The translations under genes and the position numbers were made by a program. Below the pieces are notes generated by a model. It made no database searches. It saw only the letters and a program-made list of their open reading frames with translations, and was not told the DNA's origin. From Acetobacteraceae bacterium (lineage in GTDB: Bacteria; Pseudomonadota; Alphaproteobacteria; Acetobacterales; Acetobacteraceae), in assembly GCA_019750465.1 (NCBI GenBank), contig JAIEOP010000070.1:1-45146 (forward strand): a DNA stretch of 45,146 nucleotides, in the 5' to 3' direction. This document shows positions 44,394 through 45,146 of this stretch, one piece after another (position 1 is the first letter of the stretch; the number at the start of each line of letters is the position of its first letter).

Positions 44394-45146
44394 TCGCCCG
44401 CGCCGGTCATGGCGCGAGCGCCGTAGCGCCGCTCGCGCCGGGCGTATTCGGCCAGCGCCCGGTTCATCTCCGCGGCCCCGAAATCCGGCCAGAGCACGTC
44501 GAGGAAGACGAATTCCGCGTAGGCCGACTGCCAGAGCAGGAAGTTCGACAGGCGCTGCTCGCCGGAGGTGCGGATGATCAGGTCCGGGTCGGGCATGTCG
44601 CCGGTGAAGAGCCGGGTCGCAAAGCCCTCCTCGTCGATCATCGCGGGGTCGAGGGTGCCGGCGCGCGCGGCCTCGGCGATGGCGCGGGCGGCGGCCACAA
44701 TCTCGGCCCGCCCGCCATAGGACAACGCGATGGTCAGGTTGAGCCGCGTACCGGTGACGGTCGTCGCCTCCGCCCGCGCGATCTCACGGGCGACGTCGGC
44801 GCCGAAGCGCGCGCGGTCGCCGATCACGCGCAGGCGCACGCCCTCCCGCGCCAGGCTGCCGACCTCGGAGCGCAGGTAGTGCCGCAGCAGGCCGGTCAGC
44901 GCCGTCACCTCCTCGGCCGGGCGCGTCCAGTTCTCCGAGGAGAAGGCGAACAGGGTAAGCCAGCGCACGCCCGCCTCCCCGGCTGCCTCGATGGCGCGGC
45001 GGGCGGCGTCGGACCCCGCCTTGTGGCCGAGCGCCACCGGAAGGCCGCGCGCCTCGGCCCAGCGGCGGTTGCCGTCCATGATGATGGCGACGTGGCGCAG
45101 GCCCGAGCCGCTGCCGGCCGGCGCCGGCAGCGGGCGCAGCGGCTCC
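44390..45146 (-). CDS. uppS: undecaprenyl diphosphate synthase UppS, 5' end outside window
   Basis: At least 251 residues are visible. RHVAIIMDGNRRWAEARGLP is the N-terminal signature, with the catalytic Asp of MDGN; FAFSSENWTRP, LNLTIALSYGGRAEI and DLIIRTSGEQRLSNFLLWQ follow. The conserved segment starts before the ATG at 45079 (RHVAII lies upstream of it) and the frame stays open to the edge at 45146, so that ATG is not the start. UppS builds the lipid carrier for cell-wall and LPS synthesis. It is the first visible gene of the uppS-cdsA-dxr-rseP-bamA operon. Confidence 0.95.
   Translation of the reverse strand, partial: EPLRPLPAPAGSGSGLRHVAIIMDGNRRWAEARGLPVALGHKAGSDAARRAIEAAGEAGVRWLTLFAFSSENWTRPAEEVTALTGLLRHYLRSEVGSLAREGVRLRVIGDRARFGADVAREIARAEATTVTGTRLNLTIALSYGGRAEIVAAARAIAEAARAGTLDPAMIDEEGFATRLFTGDMPDPDLIIRTSGEQRLSNFLLWQSAYAEFVFLDVLWPDFGAAEMNRALAEYARRERRYGARAMTGAGD

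Noticed and set aside
44390-45079. Complete uppS starting at the ATG of 45079.
   Set aside because: The conserved RHVAII segment lies before this ATG and the frame stays open to the window edge, so the gene is truncated by the window.

Overview
The window is a strongly GC-rich, gene-dense piece of an alphaproteobacterial chromosome, most likely from the Acetobacteraceae (Roseomonas-like). That placement rests on gene content and order, not on a database search. The markers are a fused ispDF next to dusB-ntrB-ntrC-ntrY-ntrX, hfq-hflX, LpxI in place of LpxH, a short methionyl-tRNA synthetase, and a Bug/TctC-type periplasmic binding protein. No rRNA, tRNA, CRISPR array, prophage or intact insertion sequence was seen.

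Left part (1-16.5 kb), mostly plus strand: the end of a thiolase, a Bug-family solute receptor, a cbpA-type dnaJ with its modulator cbpM, a divergent ispDF, then a long run dusB-ntrB-ntrC-ntrY-ntrX-dat-HAD hydrolase-hfq-hflX-inositol monophosphatase family gene. Many of these genes overlap by 4 bases (ATGA or GTGA). This is the nitrogen-status regulon core: two sensor kinases (NtrB, NtrY) and two response regulators (NtrC, NtrX), with the RNA chaperone Hfq close by.

Middle part (16.5-28.2 kb): a 500-base gene-free stretch with an 11-bp tandem repeat, then mazG (minus). Next comes an AT-rich gap holding a dif-like XerC/XerD site, then an unusual adenylate/guanylate cyclase with a membrane cytochrome-like domain and a 2Fe-2S domain. 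The minus-strand set tmk-holB-metG-tatD-metallo-hydrolase is interrupted by a plus-strand DUF805 gene. A fragment resembling the C-terminus of an RTX-type secreted protein lies behind the metallo-hydrolase, and a REP-like inverted repeat lies between metG and tatD. Then come ycjX and ycjF.

Right part (28.2-45.1 kb): a plus-strand four-gene operon (unrecognised His-rich helical protein, isocitrate lyase/PEP mutase family enzyme, SMP-30/gluconolactonase, alkaline-phosphatase-superfamily phosphodiesterase) that looks like an uncharacterised catabolic pathway. It meets a long minus-strand envelope operon, uppS-cdsA-dxr-rseP-bamA-ompH-lpxD-fabZ-lpxA-lpxI-gloA, which covers undecaprenyl carrier, phospholipid precursor, isoprenoid, outer-membrane assembly and lipid A synthesis. 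The window holds IspDF and Dxr, so three steps of the MEP pathway. Gene direction is mainly rightward on the left and leftward on the right, which fits the dif-like site but is weak evidence on its own.

The most interesting items are the dif-like site at 17941-17968, the four-gene operon at 28586-33564, the redox-type cyclase at 18117-19808, and the replacement of lpxB by gloA at the end of the visible lpx operon.
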